A stretch of DNA of 64,000 bases from Caenorhabditis remanei (GCF_010183535.1 NC_071332.1:3720001-3784000); one strand, 5' to 3'; positions 11,280 through 22,409 are shown, counted from the first letter of the stretch. The notes: generated from the sequence alone by a model not told the origin. Made by a program: numbers and translations.

Positions 11280-11875
11280 AAAGTGGATTTTTTTGAGTTT
11301 TTGTCTGAAAATCGCATTTCCGTTCAAATCGGCTGAAAATGGATGTTTCAGAGCAAAAATCTCTTGAAATAACTCAAAAACGACCGAAAAGTAGAAATTT
11401 CCGGGTTTTTGAGCGGATTTTTGAGGTTTTAACGTCGGGAAATCGCATTTTTCCGGTCAAATCGGCTGAAAATGCATTTTTCAGAGCCTAAATCTCTTGA
11501 ACTAACTCAAAAATGACTGAAAAGGACAAATTTTCAGGTTTTCGGAGAGCTTTTGAGCGGATTTTTGAGGTTTTAGCGGCTGAAAATCGCATTTTTCAGA
11601 GCCAAAATCTCTTGAAATAACTTAAAAATGGCCGGAAAATAGTGATTTTCGGGGTTTTGAGCAGATTTTTGAAGTATTTGAGTCTGAAAATAGCATTTTC
11701 ACACATTTCCATCTTGGGTGATGAAAATTGGGCAAAAAAAAAGGTTTCTCAGAGTCAAAACATCTCAAAATGGCTAGAATGCGAAAATCAGGGTTTGAAG
11801 ACACTCGGAATATGAAAATCCCGAAATTCTCCTGCTTTGCTGAAATTCGGTTTTTCAGTGTCAAAAAGTCTCAAA
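11280..11875 (+). repeat. Degenerate tandem repeat, 4-5 units of about 115-145 bp
   Basis: Units contain 'gcggatttttgaggtttt', 'ctgaaaatcgcattt' and 'aaatctcttgaaataactca' in the same order, diverged by substitutions and indels. No coding content. The surrounding 10600-12790 has no recognisable gene. Confidence 0.6.
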
Positions 11876-12787
11876 AATAGGTAGAAAACCAGAAAAATTG
11901 ATAAATCACATGATGACTCAAAACTGGTATTTATATACCGACCGACCGGAGAACACCCTCATTATATACAATCTGTATAATCGAGTGCGGGTGGACTGAA
12001 AGTCAAATCGAAAATAACAAAAACAATATAGTCGACACACTATCATCAATACTGCTGCTGACTAACAGGCAAATTATAAACAACATTTGTATATAATATA
12101 AATAAAAACTGAATAGCTTGTGCCTTCCCTAAACACTTCAGGAAGAGCAGACAGGAAGCATCAGGTTCACCGAGAGAGAAGGAGGAAAATGGCTCCTGTT
12201 TGAACCCAAAACTTCATCGATGCTGCAGGGAGCGCCTCTCTGCCTGTCTCTTCACCGGAAGCGCAAAGTCAGTCGAGGCGAGAGAGTGTGTAGATCACAG
12301 AGATCGGTTAGAGAAGACACTCGTCGACACACGCGACACACAAACTGTACGCCTTTCTCCTCTTCCATATGGTTGAATCGATAGTCTATATCGACGATAG
12401 ACGAATATCGAAACTATAGAAAGACGGCGTGAAATACTTCAGGTGTGTTTTGCGGGCGACCATCGAAAACTCGAGAGAATGACGAGTCAAGTGTAATAGT
12501 TACAAAATGCTTTTGGACCCCCTTCCATTCAGCTCAAATTACTCGAGTGGACCTCATGGAATGCAGAGAGATGGAGAGAGAGAAAACGAGGAAGAAAATG
12601 TGAAAGTGGAACGAACACACGTCCGGAGGAGACACGCTCTAACGACGACGACTATGACGAGAAGAGAAAAGAGACACTTCTCAAAGTGATGGGAGGGGGG
12701 AAGAAAAACAATCCAAAGAATGTCTAGGTAGGTCATAGTTTTGATGGATGGCAAAAAAAACTCGGTTATTAGACTTCCAGGATGCTT

Positions 12788-12832
12788 CTTACAATCGCGC
12801 TCTAAAGAAACCGAAGAAAATTGTGTGCCAAG
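12788..12832. repeat. Left half of a fold-back element split by the retrovirus
   Basis: 'cttacaatcgcgctctaaag' begins a copy of the gcgctctaccgaaa family. It is cut at CCAAG (12828-12832) and resumes after the retrovirus at 23407. The copy already lacked part of its interior compared with 8697-8818. Confidence 0.8.
12828..12832 (+). other. Target site duplication, left copy (CCAAG)
   Basis: CCAAG directly precedes the left LTR and is repeated directly after the right LTR (23407-23411). A 5-bp duplication fits Pao/BEL integrases (4-6 bp). It fixes the LTR boundaries. Confidence 0.88.
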
Positions 12833-13313
12833 TATCGCGACCAGGAATTACTCGCGATTACTGATCACCAGAACACGATTACGTCACCGTCATCTCCCAC
12901 AAAGGAACAAGCCGTGTTTCCCTTTCTATGGCGAATACCTATGCTTAATTGATCGACAATCTTCAACAATGCCTCTTACCCAACCTACCGAAGCCCTTAA
13001 CGACCGGCAAAACTGGAATACTGGATAAGCGGAACACTATATAAGAACACCTGCCGCCTCATCTACACCCTCTTCTGCCGAAGGAGAACCACCATCTCCT
13101 TTGTCAATCACTTTCACCTGCTGCCCATCGTCTGCTGCCCCCGTCTGCCGTCCTTGCTACCATTCCCCATCTACAATTCCCCTCATTATTCTTGATATCC
13201 CCATTTCTTATATTGACTTATTTACTTATATTTTGTACCTCAATAAATTCATCTACCACTGAACCGTCTAGCCATACCGATTACTATAGTCCATCCGGAG
13301 TATAGTCTCTTTA
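12833..13313 (+). repeat. Left LTR, 481 bp
   Basis: It begins TATCGCGACC and ends AGTCTCTTTA and appears identical by eye to 22926-23406. It holds a TATA box (ctatataagaac, about 13037) and a polyadenylation signal AATAAA (13242-13247), about 200 nt apart. That places U3, R and U5 in the usual order. Confidence 0.95.
13037..13045 (+). promoter_or_regulatory. LTR core promoter TATA box
   Basis: CTATATAAG lies in the left LTR, upstream of the presumed transcription start at around 13070. The same box is at about 23130 in the right LTR, from which read-out into 23407 onward is possible. Confidence 0.6.
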
Positions 13314-13332
13314 TGGTGCATCGACCGAACGG
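13314..13332 (+). other. Putative primer binding site
   Basis: TGGTGCATCGACCGAACGG begins immediately after the left LTR with TGG, the complement of tRNA CCA-3'. The primer tRNA was not identified. Confidence 0.6.
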
Positions 13333-13345
13333 TGCAAATTGTAAG

Positions 13346-13440
13346 GTAAGTCCCAAACAAGCGAACCTACTAGTGACTTGTCACTTAGTACTGCTTACAA
13401 AGCGAACCCGCTGGTGATTCGTCACTCAGCACTGCTTACA
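13346..13440 (+). promoter_or_regulatory. Leader with strong splice donor and duplicated stem-loop
   Basis: AAG/GTAAGT at 13343-13351 is a consensus 5' splice site. Just downstream, two 41-nt imperfect direct repeats start at 13361 and 13402 (gcgaacc...actgcttaca). Each centres on a small dyad (AGTGACttGTCACT in the first). Because they lie after the donor, they would be kept only in unspliced RNA. That placement suits a packaging or dimerisation signal. This role is inference. Confidence 0.5.
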
Positions 13441-13526
13441 TTTCCAAAGCCATCTCTAATCAGCTCCAGTAGCTAAATTGAGATTAATAACCAGGAAATT
13501 TATTTTCTAGTTATAAAACGTTCACA

Positions 13527-16500
13527 ATGAGCATCACTCATGATGATATTAAAAACTGGGAGGAGATTATATCGAATCACCAGGAAGATTATGAAAAGTT
13601 TTTGAAAGCATCTTTCCAAGCTTTGAAAGCCGTACCAAACCCAGCTACAGAGCCACAAACCCCAGTTCAAGATTTTCTTGCAGGATATGCAGTATTCATG
13701 GCCTCTGAAGTAGAGACCATTAAACCGAAAGACCAGCTGTACAAGTCGCAACTTGCGACAGTCCTGGAAAACATCCACATGACTCCTGTAGGAACTCTCC
13801 TAACAGAGACCGCCAAACAAGCTTCGATCAAAATTAACAAAAAGGATCGAGAGATTACAAAATTGGTAAGTGATATTGAAGCTAGAATGGACAAAAGGCA
13901 TGAACATTTAAACACACTTGCAGCAACCAACAAGGTGAAAGGAATAGCGGATACTTCGTACAGTATCCGCCCAAGAAGGTCACAAACCAACGTCGAACTG
14001 AAGACCGACTTCATTCGGCCACCAGGAAACAACATTCAAGTAAGTAGTTTTACAACCGAAACAAGACCAACCATGCTTCAGTATAAGCACGTAAAGCTAC
14101 CAACTTTTAACGGTAATATATCAGAATGGCCTGCATTCTATATGATTTTCAAACCTACCGTTTTAGAAAACGACGAATATACAGATGTTGAAAAACACAA
14201 CATCTTAAGAAACCATCTAGTGAATGAACCCGCTGACCTTATTAGAGCGTACGACCCAGATGGCACGCAACTTGCCACAGCAGTTAAGCGACTAGAAGCC
14301 ATGTACGGCTCAACTGAAAAGCAATATGACTATCTTTGGAATAGGCTAAATGAAGTCCCAATGGCACGGGATAGCCCTAGAAGTTTGAGAATCTTACACA
14401 ACGAGCTCCATGCGATAATTAATAGTTTAAGTAAACATGGTAGTATCGAAACTCAAAATTTCCAATCGGTTATTAAATCGAAAATTCCAAGAAACATTTT
14501 GATTGAAGTCCTTAGGACAAAACCTAAAAATACCTCCGCTATTTTGGAAGCGCTAGATATCATCATCACGATTGAAGAATCAGCGCAGCGGTCGGAAATG
14601 AAAGTGAATGAAAAAGAAGATAGAAACGTCTTCTCCGTAAGAAAACCACAGCAGAACAGAAAGTGTCGATTCTGTCAGAGAACAAATCACACATCAGCTG
14701 AGTGTAAAACAGTCGCGTCGCTAGAAGATAGAAGAGAATTCATAAAAATGAATAACCTATGCTTCAATTGTTTAAATAGCGGACATAGACTAAGCGAATG
14801 CAAATCTTCAGAATGTAGAAAGTGTCAAGTGAAACACAATCAGGCAATATGCCACAGAAACCCAAACGTTGTTAGAAAAAACAACTTTCAGAAAAATCCT
14901 CCCACCTACAAATCCCAGAATGAAAATTATAGAAGAAATAATTTCAGCAACCAGAACAATAGTCACCAGTCCAGCAATGCTGCCGCGTACCAGCAAAGAA
15001 ACCAAGGAACCCAAGGACAAGGGTATCAGCAGCGAAATCAGTCGCAACCAGCGAATCAGAGAATTCAAAACAATGGAAACGAAACCAATGGAAACCAATC
15101 CAACAACGGATACAACAAGAGAAACCAAGGTCAGTCAGCACCCCAGAAAAGTTTAAAAACTAGAAATTACCAAGTAAATGCAAATAAGACGTCACTAATG
15201 GTAGTGAACGCACCAATCGTAGTAGGTGAGGAAATTGAGAAAATTCCGGTACTCCTTGATACAGGAGCAGACCAATCATTCATTTTGTCCAGTTTTGCAG
15301 AAAAGGCAAAAATGGAAGTTCTAGAAAGAAACGTAGAAATTGACCTTTGTGTGTTCGGCAAAGACCCAACCTCAATAATTTCGAATGTAGTCAAATTTGA
15401 AATAATTACGAACGATGATTCAGTAATTAAAGTAGAAGCTTTGACAGTACCAGATATAACAGATCTTTTTGAACCAATCAACCTAACTCATGAAGATAAA
15501 AAATATCTTGAGAACGTTAACGAGAAAACCGTTAATATCACCAGACCTGAGAAAGCAGTAGCGCTCTTAGGATTAGATGTATTTTGGGACCTCATCACTG
15601 ATGAAGGCAAGAAAAAATTACCATCGGGTAAATTTATCATTCCAACACATATTGGACCTTTAGTATGCGGAAAAACTGAAAGATCCACTTCTAGTATGCA
15701 TGCATTAATTGCAAGAATTAAAGACTCCCAGGAAGAACATTTTACAGAAAATGACTTCCAAGAATATTTCGAGATAAGCAACATAGGTATCACCGATAAA
15801 GTTTTTGATCCAACTAATGAAGAAATCATTTTGGAATTTGAGAAAAAAGTAGAAATAAACCAAAAAACTAAAAGGATTATAGCCCCTCTTACATGGAAAG
15901 AAGGGCAAAGAGAAAATTTAGCTAACAACTACGATGTGGCAATCTGTAGAGCTAGACAACTAGTACGCACCTCTCAAAATACAGAGGCATGGCAGAAACT
16001 TGAAGAAAACTTTGATACTATGGAAAAAACCGGTATTATCGAAGAAATTGATAATGACCCCAACTTAGGATATTACATCCCTTACGGGCTAGTATTCAAC
16101 AAAAGTAGTAATACAACCAAAGTAAGAACCGTTTTCGACGCATCCAGCAAAAAACGAGGAGAGATTAGTTTAAATAATGCTCTTCATCAAGGACCATCAC
16201 TCATTCCTGATCTTCAAGGAATTTTATTAAGATTAAGACAAGGTAAATATCTCCTAGCCGGAGATATAGAAAAAGCTTTTCACGCCATCGAAGTCAATGA
16301 AAAAGACCGAGATGCACTAAGATTTATTAGAGTGAGAGACCCAGAAAGGCCACTCCACCCAGATAACATTAGACTAATGAGATTCAGAAACCTCCCATTC
16401 GGAGTAAACTGTTCACCGTTTTTACTGTCTATGTCAATTTTGTACGCAGTAAGACAAGCTAATGTTCCCGAAAACATAATCAAAGCTATTGAATCAATGT

Positions 16501-19500
16501 GTTACGTAGATAACGTATTCATGCTAACAGATGATTTCAATGAATTACCAAAATTTTATAACCTTTTGAAAGAATTTTTTGGTAGCATTGGTATGAATAT
16601 CAGAGAATTTTGTGTAAATCACCCAGTAAACTTCATAAAGGAAGAAGATAAAGCCCAAAATCTTGAAAACATAAAAATGTTAGGTTATATCTATGACCTA
16701 GAAAATGATACTTTCGAAGTTAGAAAACCTAAACTAGTCATAAACGGAAAAGGAATTCCTCGTATGAATAAGAAAAAAGCAGTAGGAGAAATCACGATGA
16801 TTTTTGACCCTACTCAATATTTTGCACCCTTGTATTTACAAGGAAAAAATATTCTTAGACAAATTTCTGACCATACTATAAAATGGTTAGATTACGTAAG
16901 CGACGATATAGTCGAACAGATAATTTCATATAGACAAAAAATCGAGAATTCAACATTAAAATTTAGACGTCACATCTCGAATCTCAACAGCCGTAAACCG
17001 GTTCAACTTGTCGTCTTCACGGACGCCTCGGAACATACCTACGGCGCATGTATCTATTTGAAGATAGAAAAACCTGATTTGAAAGGTCAGTTTGACATCC
17101 ATTTACTTATTGCAAAACAAAGAATCGCACCAAAAACAAAAACTCTTACAATCCCTAGATTGGAACTATTAGGTATACTAATAGGCGTAAGACTTCTTGA
17201 CTATACCATTAAAGAAATGAATTTGAATATTGAGAAAATTGAGTTATTTTCGGACTCAACCATAGCTCTCGCTCAGATTAAAAACCATCCAACTACAAAA
17301 GGCGAAAAACACGCTCAATTTGTAGATAATAGATGTTTAGAAATTTGGAAAACCCTTCAAAACATTAAGTCAAAGAACGATCAAACGGAAATTTCACTTT
17401 CACATGTTCCGACAGATCAAAACCCCGCAGACCACATAACACGTGGTTGCGATTCCGAAGAAGAATTGAGAAAAACTAATTGGTTTTTTGGACCAGACTG
17501 GTTGCAAAACGATAACCATGCAAATCACCCTCGTAAAAAAGAGGATAATCGTTTAATCATTGATAAATCAACACCAGTAGAATCGAATGTTATGACTATC
17601 CAAGTCAAAAATCTTTATGAAATTGAGAATAGAATTATTCCTCTAGAAAAAATCAACAACCTCGAGAAAACTAAGCGAATCACGTCGTACGTACTACGAT
17701 TCTTGAAAAATAGGATCTATAAAAAACTGAGTAAACCTAGCAAAACAAAGCTAGAACGTAACTTTCCTGAACTTAAGCACCTTCCAAATGAATTTGGCGG
17801 AGTGGTTAAATTAGACGAGCTAAATTTAGCCATGAAACTTTTGATTCGAAACAATCAATTAGTCTATAAAATCGAAGAAAATCCTAAGGAAAACCAATTC
17901 TTAGACAAAGATAATGTCAATTCACCTTCTGATCAGATTGTATACCAACACAATCGAATTAGTGGTAAAAACAAATTACCAATAATAGAAACCAAGTCTA
18001 GATTAGCAAATCTAATAATTCAAAAAATTCATAGAGAAAACCTACATGTAGGTCCAATGACTACATTAGGAATTGTTCTTGAATCGTACGCTGGCACTCG
18101 TTGGAGAGCAGCTGTAAAGAAAGTTTTGGATAATTGTTCTACTTGTAGAAAAGCTAACAACCATCCATTTAGAGAAGCTCCACCTGGAAACCTTCCAGAA
18201 AGACGTACCACTGAAAGTCGACCCTTTCAACACATAGGTGTAGATTTTATGGGTCCGTTTAAAACTTATATAAGAAATTCGAATGATATTGAAAAATGTC
18301 ATATCGCACTTTTTACTTGTACGACTACTAGGCTAGTACATCTTGAACGTGTACCAAACCTGTCCACTGACGAATTTCTTCTCGCACTCTCTCGTTTTAT
18401 GAGTAGGAGAGGATACCCTGATTCGATAACATCTGATAACGCCGCAACATTTAAGTTGACAGCGGAGATATTAGATAGACATTCCGAAAAAGAAGACAAT
18501 TTCTTAGCAGAACTAGCTTTCGAAAAAATTGACCAATTGAAAACTAATGTTTTAGAAAAAGAAATGACGAAAAAAGGTATCAAATGGTACTTTAATACCG
18601 CATTAGCTCCTTGGCAAGGAGGCTTTTATGAACGACTCGTAGGAGTTGTTAAAAAAGCACTAAAACATAGTTTAGGCGAAAGCCATCATAGAGTTAAAGA
18701 CCTCGAAACTATTATGGCTGAATGTGAAAGTTTAGTAAATAGACGACCTTTGACTTATATCGACGAAGATAGTGAAGACTGTAAAGTCTTGAGACCTATA
18801 GACATTATTACACCAGGATTGTATTTTTCAATCTTTGATGATAACGGTCTAAGAGATGAGTACTACGAATATACTCAAAATTTTAGAGAAGTTCAAAAAC
18901 ATATCAAACGTTTTTGGAATATTTTCATAAGAGATTATCTTAAACAAACCAAAAATTTTCAATCTGTCGCTCAACCAAACCGAGCTCATTCGAATTTGAT
19001 AAAACCCATTTTAGGAGAAGTAGTTCTTCTCGTAGATGAAAACGTCCCCCGTGGAAAATGGAAAATTGGAATTCTAACTGAATTACTAAAAGGTAGAGAC
19101 GGAGAGATACGATCTGTTCGTGTCCGCACTACGCAAAAACGCAAAAAGAGAGATGGCACTCTCCCTTACAAACCTTTCAAGATTCAAGAGATAACGCGAC
19201 CATTGCGATTAGTCATTCCGTTAGAATTGAGACCTCAACCAAAAGAAGAGGACGAAAAAATTGAAACAAAAACCGTAACTGTAAATCTGGCTAGAATAAA
19301 AGAGCCAAAATTTAAGCAAACTGAGAAACGAATGTTTCGTCCAGTTATCGAAACTCAAAACGAAGATTTCAGAAAAAATCTCCAAAGAAGACCAAAGTTC
19401 AGTCTTTGGAATATATGGACCATCCTCCTCATGATGTGCATTCTTGCAACGACAGCATCAGCAAATATGCTACAAAACCTGAGTCCAAACCAGCATAGTA

Positions 19501-22349
19501 ATGAGTACACTACGACCTTAACGACACCAACCACGGAAATGGTCCCACCAACATCAACTACCTCACCGATCGTTACCACCACTATCGAAGTGACCACGAC
19601 TCGGAAGAAAATCACTACAAAAACTACTGTGAAAACAACCCCGTCGACTACGGTAACAACTCCGTCGACTACGGTAACAACAACAACAAACCCACCGACC
19701 ACGGTGACAACTCGAAAGCTTACAACCAGAACAACCCCTTCAACTACTCAGAGTACCACAACTGAGACGACCAGTCTGTCCACCACGACACCGTCTCCTA
19801 CGACGACCGTTTTTCAAACCACAACTACTACTGCTCCAATTTTGGAAAAAATTGTAGATGGAATTAGACCAAAACCAGAAGGACAGCGAAGATCAGTAAC
19901 CACTACTGAGCCTCCAACACAACTCACTACGGTCCCTGCGACAAGACCTACTACTGTCCCTACGACGAAGAAAATCACGACCACAGTGTCTACAACCAGC
20001 CCACCAGAAAACTCACTTATGAAAACTCTCCAGGAAATTCACGACAGTAAGTCTCGTCTAGATTGTACTAAATATGGTGTAAATCTATTAGACGAAGAAA
20101 ACATGACCAACCACTCTAATTCAGTGTGTACCGAAAATTGGTGTGATCACACAATTTTGACTAAAAAGAAAATCACTGAAGTTTTGATCCCTCCTGAATT
20201 TACTTTGCATAAGCATAGAGTAGTTTGGAAAAAATCGATAGGAACCCAGTACATAATTATTGAGAAAACTTGTCCACCAATAGACTATTGCTGGAAAGCA
20301 TTGAAACATTTCGATTGCATTTTATGCACAAGATTTCTGTTCAACCCTCAGTGTCACCCAAAAACAACCATAAGTATAGTAATCCTTTTGATCGCAATTA
20401 TAATGAAAATAATTTCACTCTTTTGGCATAGAAAGAAATTATGGAAACTATTCATACTTATGTGTTGCTGGTGCAATTTTTGTGAAAAAATTAGTAGATT
20501 CTTTTCTGCAAAGAAAAGAGACGAGAATCTCGAAATAGAGGAAATAGAAATGGTCCCATTAAGGAAACCAACAGTGACTCAAAGACTAAATAATGTTAGA
20601 AATTGGAGACATAAATTTAGAAGAAATGGAAACTATTCCAGATCTGAACCTAGTACTAAGACTATGAAAAGAAGTTATACAACTTCCGCTCAACCAAGAA
20701 AGCAACTTTTTGAAATAAGTACTGTTGTAGAAAATGGTGTAGAAGTTTTGAAAATTCAAAAAACCGCATCTAGGACACCGTCCCCCTCTATGTTAGCCAT
20801 TGCAACTATCTGCCTTTTAATCGCCTCGGCGGCGGCAGACGTGTGTGACGAAACTTTCCCTATCACACACGAGGAAACCGCGTGCAATGAACATGGCATT
20901 TGTCGTATTGAGAAAACAGAAGATATCTTCTTTACACCGCAAACCAAAACTATCTGTCTACAAGTCGTATCTCAAAAGAACGTTATTTTGAAGTTCAAAT
21001 TAACAGTCGATCACCATTTTCGGAAATGCCATAAAGGCCCAATTTTGTTTACTAAAAACGTTACCGTACATGCCGATAGCGCTAAAAGGTGCCACGGTAT
21101 GGGAGAATGTGTAGATAGGAAATGCCTAGATGTAGGACCTAACTCCAAACTCAGTGAATTCCCAGAAGGAAATAAGTATCCAGGGCATACATACTGTTCT
21201 AGCAGTTGTGGAGGCTTATGGTGTAAATGCTTATTACCTACTGAAGGATGTCTTTTTTATAGAACTTATGCAGTCCCTACGACTGACGATAAGTTCCAAA
21301 TCTATTCTTGTGAGGCTTGGTCAAATGCTATAAATTTTCAAGCTGGACTGACTCTCGACAATCAAAAAATTGAACAAGTCTTTCTAATTCAAGAAGGTGA
21401 CGACTACCAAATCAATTTTAAATATGGTCAAAATAAGGACCAAGAAATTGACATCAAATTGAGATTACTGACAATCACAGAAGAAACTGGCTTAAGTATT
21501 TTAGGTAAAAAGTTCATCCAAAATAAGGAAAAAATTGCTTTAGCTTCAATTTCGGATGAAATTTTTCCCTTGGAATGTTTTGAAACTGGTGCATGTAACT
21601 ATAGAGAAACTTGTTCATGCAACCTAGGAGAAGCCGAAGCACTTTGCGTTTGCAAAGTCCCTGATCTATACAAAATTTTAGATGACATTGATCATAATCT
21701 ACCTATGATAACCGAAAGATATCACCTAGGTACCACTCCTGACAACATTCCTACTATTAGGACAAAACATTGTAATTTCCATATTCAAGTAATTATGGAA
21801 CAAAGTTATAATGTTAGCGTGACTGAATCAAAAATTGACTGTAGTATTGAAAAAACCACCCCGTACACCGGCTGTTATAATTGTCTCAAGGGCGCCAGCC
21901 AAAACGTCACGTGTAAATCTAAAGAACCGACACATGCTAAAATTAGCTGTGATAACGGTGAATTCGTAGACATTTTGACCTGCGATAAAACCGGAATCGT
22001 AAATGAAATTCATAGGAAATTTTCAAAATCTATCCTAACTGGCGTCTGCGCAGTTACTTGTGGAACTAAAAATAATTCTTACAAAATAGAAGGAACACTG
22101 ACATATGTATCCCATACATCATTATTTGAATATCTGAACCAAGTACTCCATTCTGAAAAAAGTATTTCGGAAATCCACCCGTGGCACATCCCTGATGTAT
22201 GGACGCTGTGGAATAATTTGACAAAAGGACTGATCCCTATCGTCCTCGCGATCGCAGGGATGATCATTTCATCAATCCTGATTTACTTATGCTGCATCCC
22301 AGCATGCACAGCATGCTTAAGTAGAAAAGGACGCCATATCCGGCGTTAA
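13527..22349 (+). CDS. Gag-Pol-Env polyprotein of Pao/BEL endogenous retrovirus
   Basis: A 2940-aa intact frame. Gag: DUF1759-like LPTFNGN at ~191, then zinc knuckles at ~380-393 and ~412-440. Protease: LDTGA at 577-581. Reverse transcriptase ~800-1060 with YVDN at 993-996 (second Asp of YxDD replaced by Asn). RNase H: FTDAS with Asp1166. Integrase: H1502, H1507, C1537, C1540, then D1573, D1637, E1702. Env: hydrophobic signal or membrane segment ~1962-1985, Thr-rich mucin-like tract ~1992-2166, Cys-rich region and membrane segment ~2280-2302, a second signal-like segment ~2420-2440, a Cys-rich ectodomain resembling phlebovirus Gc, with its fusion-loop-like part at ~2557-2580, and a final membrane anchor ~2902-2927 with a short basic tail. 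Start: first ATG after the leader. Env is in frame with Pol, so it needs processing or splicing (candidate acceptor TTTCAG ending 19371). Confidence 0.95.
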   Translation: MSITHDDIKNWEEIISNHQEDYEKFLKASFQALKAVPNPATEPQTPVQDFLAGYAVFMASEVETIKPKDQLYKSQLATVLENIHMTPVGTLLTETAKQASIKINKKDREITKLVSDIEARMDKRHEHLNTLAATNKVKGIADTSYSIRPRRSQTNVELKTDFIRPPGNNIQVSSFTTETRPTMLQYKHVKLPTFNGNISEWPAFYMIFKPTVLENDEYTDVEKHNILRNHLVNEPADLIRAYDPDGTQLATAVKRLEAMYGSTEKQYDYLWNRLNEVPMARDSPRSLRILHNELHAIINSLSKHGSIETQNFQSVIKSKIPRNILIEVLRTKPKNTSAILEALDIIITIEESAQRSEMKVNEKEDRNVFSVRKPQQNRKCRFCQRTNHTSAECKTVASLEDRREFIKMNNLCFNCLNSGHRLSECKSSECRKCQVKHNQAICHRNPNVVRKNNFQKNPPTYKSQNENYRRNNFSNQNNSHQSSNAAAYQQRNQGTQGQGYQQRNQSQPANQRIQNNGNETNGNQSNNGYNKRNQGQSAPQKSLKTRNYQVNANKTSLMVVNAPIVVGEEIEKIPVLLDTGADQSFILSSFAEKAKMEVLERNVEIDLCVFGKDPTSIISNVVKFEIITNDDSVIKVEALTVPDITDLFEPINLTHEDKKYLENVNEKTVNITRPEKAVALLGLDVFWDLITDEGKKKLPSGKFIIPTHIGPLVCGKTERSTSSMHALIARIKDSQEEHFTENDFQEYFEISNIGITDKVFDPTNEEIILEFEKKVEINQKTKRIIAPLTWKEGQRENLANNYDVAICRARQLVRTSQNTEAWQKLEENFDTMEKTGIIEEIDNDPNLGYYIPYGLVFNKSSNTTKVRTVFDASSKKRGEISLNNALHQGPSLIPDLQGILLRLRQGKYLLAGDIEKAFHAIEVNEKDRDALRFIRVRDPERPLHPDNIRLMRFRNLPFGVNCSPFLLSMSILYAVRQANVPENIIKAIESMCYVDNVFMLTDDFNELPKFYNLLKEFFGSIGMNIREFCVNHPVNFIKEEDKAQNLENIKMLGYIYDLENDTFEVRKPKLVINGKGIPRMNKKKAVGEITMIFDPTQYFAPLYLQGKNILRQISDHTIKWLDYVSDDIVEQIISYRQKIENSTLKFRRHISNLNSRKPVQLVVFTDASEHTYGACIYLKIEKPDLKGQFDIHLLIAKQRIAPKTKTLTIPRLELLGILIGVRLLDYTIKEMNLNIEKIELFSDSTIALAQIKNHPTTKGEKHAQFVDNRCLEIWKTLQNIKSKNDQTEISLSHVPTDQNPADHITRGCDSEEELRKTNWFFGPDWLQNDNHANHPRKKEDNRLIIDKSTPVESNVMTIQVKNLYEIENRIIPLEKINNLEKTKRITSYVLRFLKNRIYKKLSKPSKTKLERNFPELKHLPNEFGGVVKLDELNLAMKLLIRNNQLVYKIEENPKENQFLDKDNVNSPSDQIVYQHNRISGKNKLPIIETKSRLANLIIQKIHRENLHVGPMTTLGIVLESYAGTRWRAAVKKVLDNCSTCRKANNHPFREAPPGNLPERRTTESRPFQHIGVDFMGPFKTYIRNSNDIEKCHIALFTCTTTRLVHLERVPNLSTDEFLLALSRFMSRRGYPDSITSDNAATFKLTAEILDRHSEKEDNFLAELAFEKIDQLKTNVLEKEMTKKGIKWYFNTALAPWQGGFYERLVGVVKKALKHSLGESHHRVKDLETIMAECESLVNRRPLTYIDEDSEDCKVLRPIDIITPGLYFSIFDDNGLRDEYYEYTQNFREVQKHIKRFWNIFIRDYLKQTKNFQSVAQPNRAHSNLIKPILGEVVLLVDENVPRGKWKIGILTELLKGRDGEIRSVRVRTTQKRKKRDGTLPYKPFKIQEITRPLRLVIPLELRPQPKEEDEKIETKTVTVNLARIKEPKFKQTEKRMFRPVIETQNEDFRKNLQRRPKFSLWNIWTILLMMCILATTASANMLQNLSPNQHSNEYTTTLTTPTTEMVPPTSTTSPIVTTTIEVTTTRKKITTKTTVKTTPSTTVTTPSTTVTTTTNPPTTVTTRKLTTRTTPSTTQSTTTETTSLSTTTPSPTTTVFQTTTTTAPILEKIVDGIRPKPEGQRRSVTTTEPPTQLTTVPATRPTTVPTTKKITTTVSTTSPPENSLMKTLQEIHDSKSRLDCTKYGVNLLDEENMTNHSNSVCTENWCDHTILTKKKITEVLIPPEFTLHKHRVVWKKSIGTQYIIIEKTCPPIDYCWKALKHFDCILCTRFLFNPQCHPKTTISIVILLIAIIMKIISLFWHRKKLWKLFILMCCWCNFCEKISRFFSAKKRDENLEIEEIEMVPLRKPTVTQRLNNVRNWRHKFRRNGNYSRSEPSTKTMKRSYTTSAQPRKQLFEISTVVENGVEVLKIQKTASRTPSPSMLAIATICLLIASAAADVCDETFPITHEETACNEHGICRIEKTEDIFFTPQTKTICLQVVSQKNVILKFKLTVDHHFRKCHKGPILFTKNVTVHADSAKRCHGMGECVDRKCLDVGPNSKLSEFPEGNKYPGHTYCSSSCGGLWCKCLLPTEGCLFYRTYAVPTTDDKFQIYSCEAWSNAINFQAGLTLDNQKIEQVFLIQEGDDYQINFKYGQNKDQEIDIKLRLLTITEETGLSILGKKFIQNKEKIALASISDEIFPLECFETGACNYRETCSCNLGEAEALCVCKVPDLYKILDDIDHNLPMITERYHLGTTPDNIPTIRTKHCNFHIQVIMEQSYNVSVTESKIDCSIEKTTPYTGCYNCLKGASQNVTCKSKEPTHAKISCDNGEFVDILTCDKTGIVNEIHRKFSKSILTGVCAVTCGTKNNSYKIEGTLTYVSHTSLFEYLNQVLHSEKSISEIHPWHIPDVWTLWNNLTKGLIPIVLAIAGMIISSILIYLCCIPACTACLSRKGRHIRR

Positions 22350-22409
22350 AACCCCAACCAAGATGATGAAACCCCTCGATCTCAAGCAAAAATAAAATTT
22401 CAAATCACT

